Of a stretch of 64,000 nt of DNA, positions 31,671 to 39,714 are shown piece after piece. Origin of the DNA: Streptomyces harbinensis (GTDB lineage Bacteria; Actinomycetota; Actinomycetes; Streptomycetales; Streptomycetaceae); assembly GCF_900116145.1 (NCBI RefSeq), contig NZ_FPAB01000005.1, positions 310,001-374,000 of the forward strand, given 5' to 3'. Below the pieces are notes generated by a model. The model saw nothing but the letters and a program-made list of their open reading frames with translations. It ran no database searches and was not told the origin of the DNA. The translations under genes were made by a program, and so were the position numbers. Every line of letters begins with the position of its first letter. Position 1 is the first letter of the stretch.

Positions 31671-33289
31671 CCCGTGCACCACGGACGGGCCGCCCGCTCG
31701 CCGCCTGCGCCGCCGCCGCGCTCGTACTCACCGGCTGCGGCGGCACCGCCACCGGGGGCGCCACCGGCGGCGCCCCGGACGAACTGCGCATCGCGTACGG
31801 CTGGTACCCGACCTGCTTCGACTACGCGCAGTCCAATCCGTTCGCGCTCTTCGGCCGGCAGGTGCTGGACACCCTGCTCAGCGAGAACCCGGCGACCGGG
31901 GAGCTGGAGCCGTATCTGGCCGAGTCCTGGGAGACCCTGGACGCGGGGCGGGCGTACGAGTTCACCCTGCGCGAGGGGGTGACGTTCTCCAACGGCGAGG
32001 AGCTGACCGCCGAGGTCGTCGCGGACAACTTCCGCACCCTGTGGGACCTCGCCGAGCGCGGCGTCTCCACCACCCCCGGCGCCTATCTGCGCGGCTTCGA
32101 GCAGGCCGAGGCGCTGGACGCGCGCACCGTGCGGGTGGAGTTCGCCGAGCCCAACGCCGGGTTCCTCCAGGCCAACACCGAGGGCCAGTTCGGCATCATC
32201 GCCCCCGAGTCGCTGGCCGCAGGACCCGAGGAGCGCTGCGCGCACGGCACCATCGGCTCCGGCCCGTTCGTACTCGCCGAGACCGTGCAGGACGAACGGA
32301 TCGTGTACGAGCGGCGCGAGGGCTACGACTGGGCCCCGGCCGCGTTCGGGCACCGGGGCGAGGCGGTGCCGGCCGAGGTGACGATCCGGATCGTGCCCGA
32401 GGAGAGCCTGCGTGCCGCCGGGGTGCTGGCCGGCGAGTACGACCTGGCGTACTCGGTCACCGAGGCCGGACTGGCCCAGGCCGAGGGCCGCGACGACGTC
32501 ACCACGGTGCTCGCCCCGGACCGCAGCGTCGTCAACACCCTGGTCGTCAACACCGGTGACCCGGTGCTCGCCGACCCCGCCGTGCGGCAGGCCATCCAGC
32601 GCGGCATCGACCGCGCGGAGCTGGCGGGCACGTTCTACGGCGCGGGCGTCGAGCCCGCCACCGACGTGGTCTCGCGCGGCCACCGCTTCCACACCGACCA
32701 CAGCGCGCTGCTGTCCCACGACCCGGAGCTGGCCCGCGCGCTGCTGGAGGACGCCGGCTGGGCCACCGGCGAGGACGGCGTCCGGGTCAAAGACGGGCAG
32801 CGGCTCGAGCTGTCGCTGACGTACGTCGGCACCGACATCGGCTCCACCGTCTCCGGCTGGGAGTACCTCCAGAGCCGGCTGGCCGGCCTCGGCATCGCGC
32901 TCACCCTCCAGCCGGTCTCCCCGGCCGAGCAGAGCGACCTGCGGGCCTCCGCCGACTGGCAGCTGGCCGTCTACCAGGGCGCCAGCCGCGGCGACGCGGA
33001 CGGCATCGCCGCGTTCTACTCCACCGATTTCACCCACTGGCAGGGGCAGGCGCCCCGGCCCGAGGTAGACGCGCTGCTCGCCGAGCAGTCCGCCACCGTG
33101 GACCCGCGGCGGCGCGCCGCGCTCGTCGACGAGGCCGTCACCACCATCCTCGAACAGGGCTACGGCATCCCGCTGTTCGACTCCGCGCAGGTGCTGCTGG
33201 CCCGCACCGAGGTCACCGGCCTGACGTTCCCCGTCAACGCCTGGGAGCCGCTGCTGTACGCCGTCGGCAAGGACGGGGGCGAGAGGTGA
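31667..33289 (+). CDS. Solute-binding lipoprotein, SBP family 5 (peptide/nickel/opine type)
   Basis: 540 residues. The lipoprotein signal ends in LTGC-GG (Cys about residue 24), so it is anchored outside. SBP_bac_5 features are EPYLAESWETLDAGRAYEFTLREGVTFSNGEELTAEVV and AVRQAIQRGIDRAELAGTFYG. It delivers substrate to the DppBC-like permeases. The ligand is not predictable, but the following gene, an LLM monooxygenase, suggests that the solute is oxidised after uptake. Overlaps both neighbours by 4 bases. Confidence 0.9.
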   Translation: MTRAPRTGRPLAACAAAALVLTGCGGTATGGATGGAPDELRIAYGWYPTCFDYAQSNPFALFGRQVLDTLLSENPATGELEPYLAESWETLDAGRAYEFTLREGVTFSNGEELTAEVVADNFRTLWDLAERGVSTTPGAYLRGFEQAEALDARTVRVEFAEPNAGFLQANTEGQFGIIAPESLAAGPEERCAHGTIGSGPFVLAETVQDERIVYERREGYDWAPAAFGHRGEAVPAEVTIRIVPEESLRAAGVLAGEYDLAYSVTEAGLAQAEGRDDVTTVLAPDRSVVNTLVVNTGDPVLADPAVRQAIQRGIDRAELAGTFYGAGVEPATDVVSRGHRFHTDHSALLSHDPELARALLEDAGWATGEDGVRVKDGQRLELSLTYVGTDIGSTVSGWEYLQSRLAGLGIALTLQPVSPAEQSDLRASADWQLAVYQGASRGDADGIAAFYSTDFTHWQGQAPRPEVDALLAEQSATVDPRRRAALVDEAVTTILEQGYGIPLFDSAQVLLARTEVTGLTFPVNAWEPLLYAVGKDGGER

Positions 33290-34533
33290 CCGGCCCGCTC
33301 GTCCTGCTCAACGCCCAGTACCTGCCCGCCAGCCACGACTGGCGCACCGCCGAGGGGCGCGCCCACACCCCGTACGCCGCCGACACCTTCGTACGGGCCG
33401 CGCAGCGCGCGGAGGCGGCCGGCGTGCACGCCTTCTTCCAGGCCGACTTCTCCGGCGTCAACCGCGCCGCGCTGCGCGCCGGGCCGCCGCTGACCGTCTT
33501 CGAGCCGTTCCAGCTCGCCGCGCTCGTCGCCACCGCCACCCGCCGGATCGCGGTCATGCCGACCGTCTCCACGCTGTACACCCATCCCTTCTCCTTCGCG
33601 CGCAGCCTGGCCAGCCTGGACCGGATCGCGCGGGGGAGGGCCTGGGTGAATGTGGTGTCCTCCTTCCGGCCGGGGACGGCGATCGGGATGCGGCGCGAGG
33701 TGCCGCGCGAGCGGCGGCACGCCCAGTTCGAGGAGTTCCTCGGGGTGACCCGCGCGCTGTGGGCGAGCTGGCCGCCCGCCGCCGGTGAACCGGACCCGGC
33801 CACCGACCGGTTCGTGCGCGAGGACCTGATCCGGGACGTGGAGCACCACGGCGCGTTCTACACCCAGTCCGGGCCGCTGGACATGGCCCCCTACTCGGCG
33901 GACTTCCCGTACACGCTCCAGGCCACCGCGTCCGCCGAGGGGCTGCGGCTGGCGGCCCGCACCGCCGACGCCGTGTTCGCCGGCACCCCGACGCTGGGCG
34001 CGGCGAAGGCGCTGCGCGCCATCCTGCGCCGGGAGGCGGTACGGGCCGGCCGCCCGGCCGACAGCGTGGCGCTGCTGCCGGGCGCGTTCGTACACGCCGC
34101 CGCCACCCGCGAGGAGTCGGAGCGGCTGCTGCGGGCCCGGCTGCGGCAGACCCGGGCGCTGACCGGCCCGGCGGCGCTGGCCGAACTGCGCTCCCGCTTC
34201 CCCGCGCTGCGGCTGGACGGGGTGGGCGCGGCCGACAAGCTGCCGGCCGATCTCCTGCCCGAGGACCCGGAGGCGGTGTTCGCCGCGCACGGCTCCCGGC
34301 TGCTGCCGCTGTGGGACCTGGCGCGTACGCCCGGGCTGACGGCCGGCGAGTTCGCCGCCCGGGCGCTGCTGCTGGGCGAGCACGCCCAGTTCCCGGGCAC
34401 GCCCGAGGAGATCGGCGACGAGCTGCGCCGCTGGTACGAGGAGGGCGCCGTCGACGGCTTCCAGTTCATCCTCGGCAACGACTTCGACGCGCTGTGCGAC
34501 CGGGTCGTCCCCCGGCTGCTGTCGACCGGCTAG
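33286..34533 (+). CDS. LLM-class flavin-dependent monooxygenase (NtaA/SnaA/DszA group)
   Basis: 415 residues from the GTG at 33286. Typical of the group: VLLNAQYLPASHDWRTAE at the start, FFQADFSGVNR, FEPFQLAALVATATRRI, then RGRAWVNVVSS and the late YEEGAVDGFQFI. These enzymes use FMNH2 from a separate reductase to hydroxylate or cleave C-S or C-N bonds (EDTA/NTA, dibenzothiophene sulfone, alkanesulfonates, pristinamycin IIA). It is last in the six-gene overlapping operon and coupled to the binding protein, so it likely acts on the imported solute. Confidence 0.88.
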   Translation: MTGPLVLLNAQYLPASHDWRTAEGRAHTPYAADTFVRAAQRAEAAGVHAFFQADFSGVNRAALRAGPPLTVFEPFQLAALVATATRRIAVMPTVSTLYTHPFSFARSLASLDRIARGRAWVNVVSSFRPGTAIGMRREVPRERRHAQFEEFLGVTRALWASWPPAAGEPDPATDRFVREDLIRDVEHHGAFYTQSGPLDMAPYSADFPYTLQATASAEGLRLAARTADAVFAGTPTLGAAKALRAILRREAVRAGRPADSVALLPGAFVHAAATREESERLLRARLRQTRALTGPAALAELRSRFPALRLDGVGAADKLPADLLPEDPEAVFAAHGSRLLPLWDLARTPGLTAGEFAARALLLGEHAQFPGTPEEIGDELRRWYEEGAVDGFQFILGNDFDALCDRVVPRLLSTG

Positions 34534-34621
34534 CCCGGGCCGTAGCCCCGGGCCGTAGCCCCGGGCCGAACCCCCGCTCCGTAGCCCCGCCCGCCCCGAC
34601 CGTCCGACCGTCCGACCGTCC
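34531..34621. repeat. Two short tandem repeats between the two blocks of the cluster
   Basis: TAGCCC(C)GGGCCG occurs three times at 34531-34568, the first including the TAG stop of the LLM gene. GACCGTCC occurs three times without interruption at 34598-34621. The palindromic core CCCGGG of the first set may help terminate the operon. Confidence 0.8.
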
Positions 34622-34673
34622 GAGGAAATGCGCCATCCCCCGCCGTCCCACCGACCAGGACAGGGAACCCCGC

Positions 34674-35342
34674 ATGACCGACCGCAACCTCACCGAGCCG
34701 CGCGACGCGGCGGCCGGCGCCGGCCCCGCGCCCCGGACCGCCTTATGGAAACGCCGCCTGTTCGAGGCCGAGGCGGGCCTGACCCGCTTCGTCGTCGAAA
34801 CCCGGGCCGGCGCCCATCTGCACAGCCTCCTCAAGGTCAAGGCCGCCCTCTTCGCCGCGCTGCCGCCGGGCAGCGGCACCGAGGCGGAGTGGAAGGCCGC
34901 GTTCTTCCGGGGCCAGGCCCTCATGGAACAGTTCGTCGTCACCCACTTCGGCCACGGCCAGCTCGCCGCCTGGGCCGCCTCCAACAGCGCCGTCTACGCG
35001 GCCGTCGACCCCGCCCCCAAGCACGACGCCACCGTCCCGCTGGAGCGCCTGGACCACCAGGCCGGGCTGTACGGTTCGGCCACCGCCTGGGAGGAGCACG
35101 GCCCCGACCGCGCCGTGCTGCGCATCGGCCACTGCGCGATCTGGGACTACCGCGAACTCGCCCGGGGCCGCGGCGTCCCGCTCACGCTGGCCTCCCCGTG
35201 CGAGTACTGCGTGCCCGCCACCACCGCGATGATCACCGCCAAGGGGCTGCACGCCCGGCACGAACTCACCCGCGAGGTGGAAGGACCCGGCTGCGTGTGG
35301 AGCGCCGAACGCGAGCTGCCCCGGCCCGGATCGGCGGACTGA
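34674..35342 (+). CDS. Possible L-2-amino-thiazoline-4-carboxylate-hydrolase-like protein
   Basis: 222 residues. A helical N-terminal half is followed by an alpha/beta part with GHCAIWDYRELARG, SPCEYCVPATTAMI and a final GPGCVWSAE. The spacing of Cys residues, a YLL/CC-like motif and a terminal G.C.W/F resembles the ATC_hydrolase family (which releases L-cysteine from thiazoline acid), but this is pattern memory, not a verified match. It starts the second block, 5 bases before the DAHP synthase gene. The alternative is another small thiol-dependent accessory protein. Confidence 0.4.
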   Translation: MTDRNLTEPRDAAAGAGPAPRTALWKRRLFEAEAGLTRFVVETRAGAHLHSLLKVKAALFAALPPGSGTEAEWKAAFFRGQALMEQFVVTHFGHGQLAAWAASNSAVYAAVDPAPKHDATVPLERLDHQAGLYGSATAWEEHGPDRAVLRIGHCAIWDYRELARGRGVPLTLASPCEYCVPATTAMITAKGLHARHELTREVEGPGCVWSAERELPRPGSAD

Positions 35343-35347
35343 TCACC

Positions 35348-36592
35348 ATGACCGGACCCACCGCACCGCGCACCGCCGCACCGGCCGCACCCGCACCGGC
35401 CGCCGACCCGGCCCGCTTCCGTGAGCTGCCCGCCCGGCAGCAGCCCGACTGGCCCGACCGGGACGCCCTGCACGCCGTCCTCGCCGCGCTCCCGCCGCAG
35501 GACCTCGTCACCCGCGAGTCGGTCGCCGAACTGCGCCGCGAACTCGCCCAGCTCGACGCCGGCGGCGGGCTGATCCTGCAACTCGGCGACTGCGTCGAGG
35601 ACATCGACACCGACATCACCTCCGCCACCTGCGCCAAGATCGCCTTCCTCACCCACTTCCGGTCCCATCTGCGCACCCGCACCGGCCGGCACACCCTCGC
35701 GGTCGGCCGGCTCGCCGGGCAGTACGCCAAACCCCGCTCCCAGGACCACGAGATCGCCGGCGGCCTCACCCTGCCCAGCTACCGGGGCCCGATCATCAAC
35801 GCCCCGCAGCCCACCCGGCAGGCCCGCCGCCCCGACCCGGCCCGTATCGCGGCGGCCCACACCGCCGCCCGTACCGCGTACGCCGCCATCGCCGACCACC
35901 ACCGCGCCACCGCCCACCTCGACCCGCTCTACACCAGCCACGAGATGCTGCTGCTCGACTACGAACTGCGCTTCCTGCGGCCCGGCGCGGACGACGCGGA
36001 CGGCGCGGACCGTGCGGACGGTACGGACGGCGCCGGCCACCATCTGGCCACCACCCACTGGCCGTGGATCGGCGCCCGCACCCGGCACCTGGACGGCGCG
36101 CACATCGCCGTCGCCGCCGCGCTCGCCAACCCCGTCAGCGTCAAGATCGGCCCCGACACCTCGCCCGAGGAGGCGGCGGCACTGGCCCGCGTCCTCAACC
36201 CGCGCGACGAACCCGGCCGCCTCACCTTCATCGCCCGCATGGGCCACCGCGACATCGAACGGCTGCACCCCGTCGTCCGCGCCGTGCACCGCGCCGTCGA
36301 GCACGTCCACTGGCTGAGCGACCCCATGCACGGCAACACCGTCACGGCGTCCACCGGCTTCAAGACCCGGCACGTCGAGCACATCATCGCCGAACTCACC
36401 CGGTTCCAGCAGATCCTCACCGACACCGGACGCCGCCCCGCCGGACTGCACCTGGAAGCCACCCCCGAGGACGTCCACGAGTGCACGGAGGACGGCCGCG
36501 AACCCACCGACCCGGCCCGCTACCGCACGCTCCTGGACCCCCGGCTCAACCCCCAGCAGACCGCCCGGGTCCTGGCCCACTGGTTCGCCTGA
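35348..36592 (+). CDS. Class II DAHP synthase (3-deoxy-7-phosphoheptulonate synthase)
   Basis: 414 residues, shorter than the housekeeping class II enzymes (about 450-460), the lost part being at the N-terminus. Class II motifs are all present: QPDWPD, LQLGDCVEDI (metal-binding Cys), GRLAGQYAKPRS, LPSYRGPIIN, YTSHEMLLLDYE, NPVSVKIGPDTS, SDPMHGNT (metal His), TGFKTRH and GLHLEATPEDVHEC (metal Glu). A short Asp/Gly-rich insert (DDADGADRADGTDGAG) lies mid-protein. It condenses PEP and erythrose-4-phosphate. A copy inside a cluster usually feeds shikimate-derived specialised metabolism. Confidence 0.88.
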   Translation: MTGPTAPRTAAPAAPAPAADPARFRELPARQQPDWPDRDALHAVLAALPPQDLVTRESVAELRRELAQLDAGGGLILQLGDCVEDIDTDITSATCAKIAFLTHFRSHLRTRTGRHTLAVGRLAGQYAKPRSQDHEIAGGLTLPSYRGPIINAPQPTRQARRPDPARIAAAHTAARTAYAAIADHHRATAHLDPLYTSHEMLLLDYELRFLRPGADDADGADRADGTDGAGHHLATTHWPWIGARTRHLDGAHIAVAAALANPVSVKIGPDTSPEEAAALARVLNPRDEPGRLTFIARMGHRDIERLHPVVRAVHRAVEHVHWLSDPMHGNTVTASTGFKTRHVEHIIAELTRFQQILTDTGRRPAGLHLEATPEDVHECTEDGREPTDPARYRTLLDPRLNPQQTARVLAHWFA

Positions 36593-36644
36593 CCGCGCCC
36601 GCCACCCGCGCCCGCCGCGCGGAGCGGAGAGGAGAGGACAGAAG

Positions 36645-37730
36645 ATGACGCTTCCCACCCTGCCCGAACTCGAGGACTCCACCACCCCCGTCGACCCCGA
36701 GGAGTTCCTGCACGCCGCGCTGCGCTGGCACTTCACCCCCGGCACCGGCTCCCCGCTCTGGCTCGACCTGGCCCGCGAGCTGGACTTCGACCCCGTCCGC
36801 GACATCCGCTCCTGGGCGGACCTGGGCCGGTTCCCCGACATCGCCGCACCGCTGCGCGACCGGCCCGTCGCCGACCTGCTGCCGGCCGGCCTCGCCGGGG
36901 ACCCGCCGCCGTCCGTCTTCGAGACCGGCGGCACCACCGGCTCGCCCAAACGCCTCCTCTACACCGACCGCTGGACCCGGCGCGCCCTGGAGTGGAAGAC
37001 CGCCGAACTGCGCGCCGCCGGCTTCCCGGCCGGCGCGCCCTGGCTGGTGGCCATGCCGTCCGGGCCGCACGCCTTCGGCCACACCACCCGCGCCCAGGCC
37101 AGGGCGCTCGGCTCCGTCCTGCACACCGTCGACCTCGACCCCCGGTGGGTGAAGAAGCTGATCGCGGCCGGCGGCGACCCCGCCCCGTACCTGGCCCACC
37201 TCGCCGACCAGCTCGGCCACATCATCCGCACCCAGCGCATCGGCGCCCTCACCACCACCCCGCCGATCCTCACCGAACTGCTCCTGCACGACGACCTCGC
37301 CGACCGGCTGCGGGACTCGCTGCGCTACCTGGCGCTGGCCGGCGCCCACCTCGACGACGACACCTACGACCTGATCGCCGGCGCCCTGCCCGGCACCATC
37401 GTCCAGAACATCTACGGCAGCACCATGGTCCTCACCACCGCCCGGCTGCGCGATCCGGCCGCCCCGCCGCCGCTGGCCGTGTACGACGGCTACCCGCCGT
37501 ACGTGACCTTCGCCGTCGTCGACCCCGACAACCACACCCCCGTGCCGTACGGGGAACGCGGCCAGGTGCGGATGACCCACCTCAGCAGCGGCGTGTTCAT
37601 CCCCAACAACCTGGAACGCGACACCGCGATCCGGCTCCCCGCCCCGCCCGGCGCCCCCGGCGACGCCCTGTCCTCCCCGCAGCCGCTGGCCGCCTTCGAC
37701 GGGGAACCCGTCGTCCAGGGGGTGTACTGA
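36645..37730 (+). CDS. LuxE-like / acyl-adenylating enzyme
   Basis: 361 residues. The AMP-binding P-loop is ETGGTTGSPKR (near residue 93), followed by MPSGPHAFGH, GALTTTPPILTELL and VQNIYGSTMV. Length and lack of the usual long C-terminal domain fit acyl-protein synthetase (LuxE) and the short ligase of two-part carboxylic acid reductases rather than acyl-CoA ligases. It should activate a carboxylic acid as acyl-AMP and pass it to the reductase encoded next. The stop overlaps that start by 1 base. Confidence 0.75.
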   Translation: MTLPTLPELEDSTTPVDPEEFLHAALRWHFTPGTGSPLWLDLARELDFDPVRDIRSWADLGRFPDIAAPLRDRPVADLLPAGLAGDPPPSVFETGGTTGSPKRLLYTDRWTRRALEWKTAELRAAGFPAGAPWLVAMPSGPHAFGHTTRAQARALGSVLHTVDLDPRWVKKLIAAGGDPAPYLAHLADQLGHIIRTQRIGALTTTPPILTELLLHDDLADRLRDSLRYLALAGAHLDDDTYDLIAGALPGTIVQNIYGSTMVLTTARLRDPAAPPPLAVYDGYPPYVTFAVVDPDNHTPVPYGERGQVRMTHLSSGVFIPNNLERDTAIRLPAPPGAPGDALSSPQPLAAFDGEPVVQGVY

Positions 37731-39109
37731 TGAGCGGCCCGGCCGCGCTGCCCCTGCTCACCCACGACGGCGAACGGCACACCCGCGCCACCGAGACCGT
37801 CACCGCCCTCGACGGCCGGCCCGCCGCCGTCCTCTCCCTCAGCCCCGACCTGCTCACCGCCCAGAGCCTGCGCGCCCTCGCCCGCACCGCGCCGCTGCCC
37901 GCCGCCGAGCGGGCCCGGCGGCTGCGGGCGGCGGCCCGGCACTTCCTCCACGACGAACTGGGCGGCCTCACCTTCGGCCGGTACCGCGCCTGCGTCGCCC
38001 GGGTCAGCGGCCACAACGCGCCGCTCACCGACCAGCTGACCCGGGCCGTCGCCGACGCCGTCGCCGAGGCCCCCGACCGCGCCGACCGGGCCCGGCCCAC
38101 CGGCTCGCTGCCCTCCTGGCGGCAGGTCCCGGCGGCGGGCAGCGGGGTGTGGACCCGGCGCGGCGAGACCGTCGCCGCCGTCCTCTCCGGCAACACCCCC
38201 ACCATCCACGGCGGCTGGCTCCAGGCGCTGGCCCTCGGCTACCGGGTGGCCGTCCGCCCCTCGCGCCGCGAACCGTTCACCGCCCACCGGGTGGTCGCCG
38301 CGCTGCGCGCGGCCGGCTTCCGCCCCGCCGACGCCGTGTTCCTGCCCACCGCGCACGCGGGCGTGCCCGGTCTGCTGCGCCGCGCCGACCTGGCGCTGCT
38401 GTACGGCGGCGACGACCTGGTGGCCGCGTACGCCGGCTCCCCGACCGTCAAGGTCGCGGGACCCGGCCGCGCCAAGACCCTGGTGACCGGCGGCCCGGCC
38501 TCCCCGGCGACGCTGGGGGCGGTCGCCGACTCGGTGACCGCCCTCTCCGGCACCGCCTGCGTCAACACCACGGCGGTCCTGGTCGAGGACGACCACGCCC
38601 GGTTCGCCCGCGACCTGGCGGCGCTCCTGCGCGCCCGCGCGGCCGGCCGGCAGACCACCGACCGGCACCTGGGCCCCCGGGTCACCGCACCGGCGGCCGA
38701 CGCCCTGCTCGCGTACCTGAGCCGGCACGCCGCGCACGCCCGCGCCGAGATCCCGCTCCAGGAGATCGCCACCCCGCACCCGGACGGCGGCGTGGTCCTG
38801 GGCCCGGCGGTCTTCACCGTCCCCACCCAGGACGATCCGCTGCTCGGCACCGAACTGCCCTTCCCCTGCGTATGGATCGCCCCCTGGTCGCGGGCGGCGG
38901 GCACCGCCCCGCTGCGCGACTCGCTGGTGGTCAACGCCATCACCGACGATCTGGCGCTCGTCGACGCGCTGCTGGACGAACCGACCGTCAAGAACGTCCA
39001 CCTGGACACCCCCACCGTCCACGGTGCAGGACACCTGCCCCACGAGGACTATGCGGGCACGTTCCTGATGCGGAACAAGGCGGTGGTGACGAAGGGAGGC
39101 ACCGGGTAG
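37730..39109 (+). CDS. LuxC-like acyl reductase (aldehyde-dehydrogenase fold)
   Basis: 459 residues. ALDH-superfamily body with a SGNTPTIHGGWLQALALGYRVAVRPS cofactor segment, an LLYGGDDLV segment, and a catalytic Cys in SGTACVNTTAVLV. The form matches LuxC-type NADPH acyl reductases. With the preceding LuxE-like enzyme it makes a two-component carboxylic acid reductase, as in lux operons or GriC/GriD of grixazone synthesis, releasing an aldehyde. In a cluster with DAHP synthase an aryl acid substrate is plausible. Confidence 0.78.
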   Translation: MSGPAALPLLTHDGERHTRATETVTALDGRPAAVLSLSPDLLTAQSLRALARTAPLPAAERARRLRAAARHFLHDELGGLTFGRYRACVARVSGHNAPLTDQLTRAVADAVAEAPDRADRARPTGSLPSWRQVPAAGSGVWTRRGETVAAVLSGNTPTIHGGWLQALALGYRVAVRPSRREPFTAHRVVAALRAAGFRPADAVFLPTAHAGVPGLLRRADLALLYGGDDLVAAYAGSPTVKVAGPGRAKTLVTGGPASPATLGAVADSVTALSGTACVNTTAVLVEDDHARFARDLAALLRARAAGRQTTDRHLGPRVTAPAADALLAYLSRHAAHARAEIPLQEIATPHPDGGVVLGPAVFTVPTQDDPLLGTELPFPCVWIAPWSRAAGTAPLRDSLVVNAITDDLALVDALLDEPTVKNVHLDTPTVHGAGHLPHEDYAGTFLMRNKAVVTKGGTG

Positions 39110-39118
39110 GCACCCCCC

Positions 39119-39673
39119 ATGACCCGAGCCTGGTACCGGGGCGACTGCCACGTCCACTCCCACCACTCCGACGGCGAACTCTCCCCGGCCCGGCTGGCCG
39201 CCGGGATCCACGCCGGGCGCTGGCGGCCCGCCATGGGGAACAGCGACGCGCATCTGGCCGGCCAACTCGGCATCCCGCACACCGTGGTGCGGGCCACTGG
39301 CCCGGACCCCGGCGCGCTGCTCGCCGCCCTGCGCGCCGGCCACAGCTGGATCGCCGCCTCGGCCGGCATCGATCTCTCCTTCGCGGCGCACGCCGCCGGC
39401 CGCACCGCCGGCGTCGGCGAGCGGCTGGCCGCGCCCGGCGACCTGCCGTGCACCGTCCGGCTGACCGTGCGCGGGGTGGACGGCGGCACCGTCACCCTCC
39501 ACGACGAGCGCGGCCCGGCGCACCGGGCCACGCTCCGTGGCGCCGGAGCGCACACCGTCGAGTGGGGCACCAGCGCCGGAGCGTCCGGTTTCGTGCGCGC
39601 CGAGGTGCGCGACGCCGACGGGCGGATGGCGGCCCTCACCAATCCGGTGCTGCTCACCGGTCGCGTACCGTAG
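39119..39673 (+). pseudogene. CehA/McbA-like PHP-domain protein with internal in-frame deletion
   Basis: 184 residues. The start WYRGDCHVHSHHSDGELSPARLAAG is the PHP metal motif, but within 10 residues it jumps to MGNSDAHLAGQLGIPHTVV, normally the far C-terminal metal motif of CehA-type PHP hydrolases. From family knowledge roughly 150-200 residues with the central metal ligands are missing, followed by a normal ALRAGHSWIAAS and beta-sandwich tail. The frame is intact, so a truncated product may be made, but phosphoesterase activity is unlikely. 9 bases after the LuxC-like gene. Confidence 0.65.
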
Positions 39674-39714
39674 TGCGCCGTTCTTCAGTGCAGGGTCAGA
39701 AGGGGGCCGACGTC

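Noticed and set aside
29864..33037. 1057-codon minus-strand frame opposite the ABC transporter genes
   Set aside because: The plus-strand frames contain full ABC, permease and SBP motifs with 4-base overlaps; the reverse frame is low-complexity Ser/Arg/Gly.
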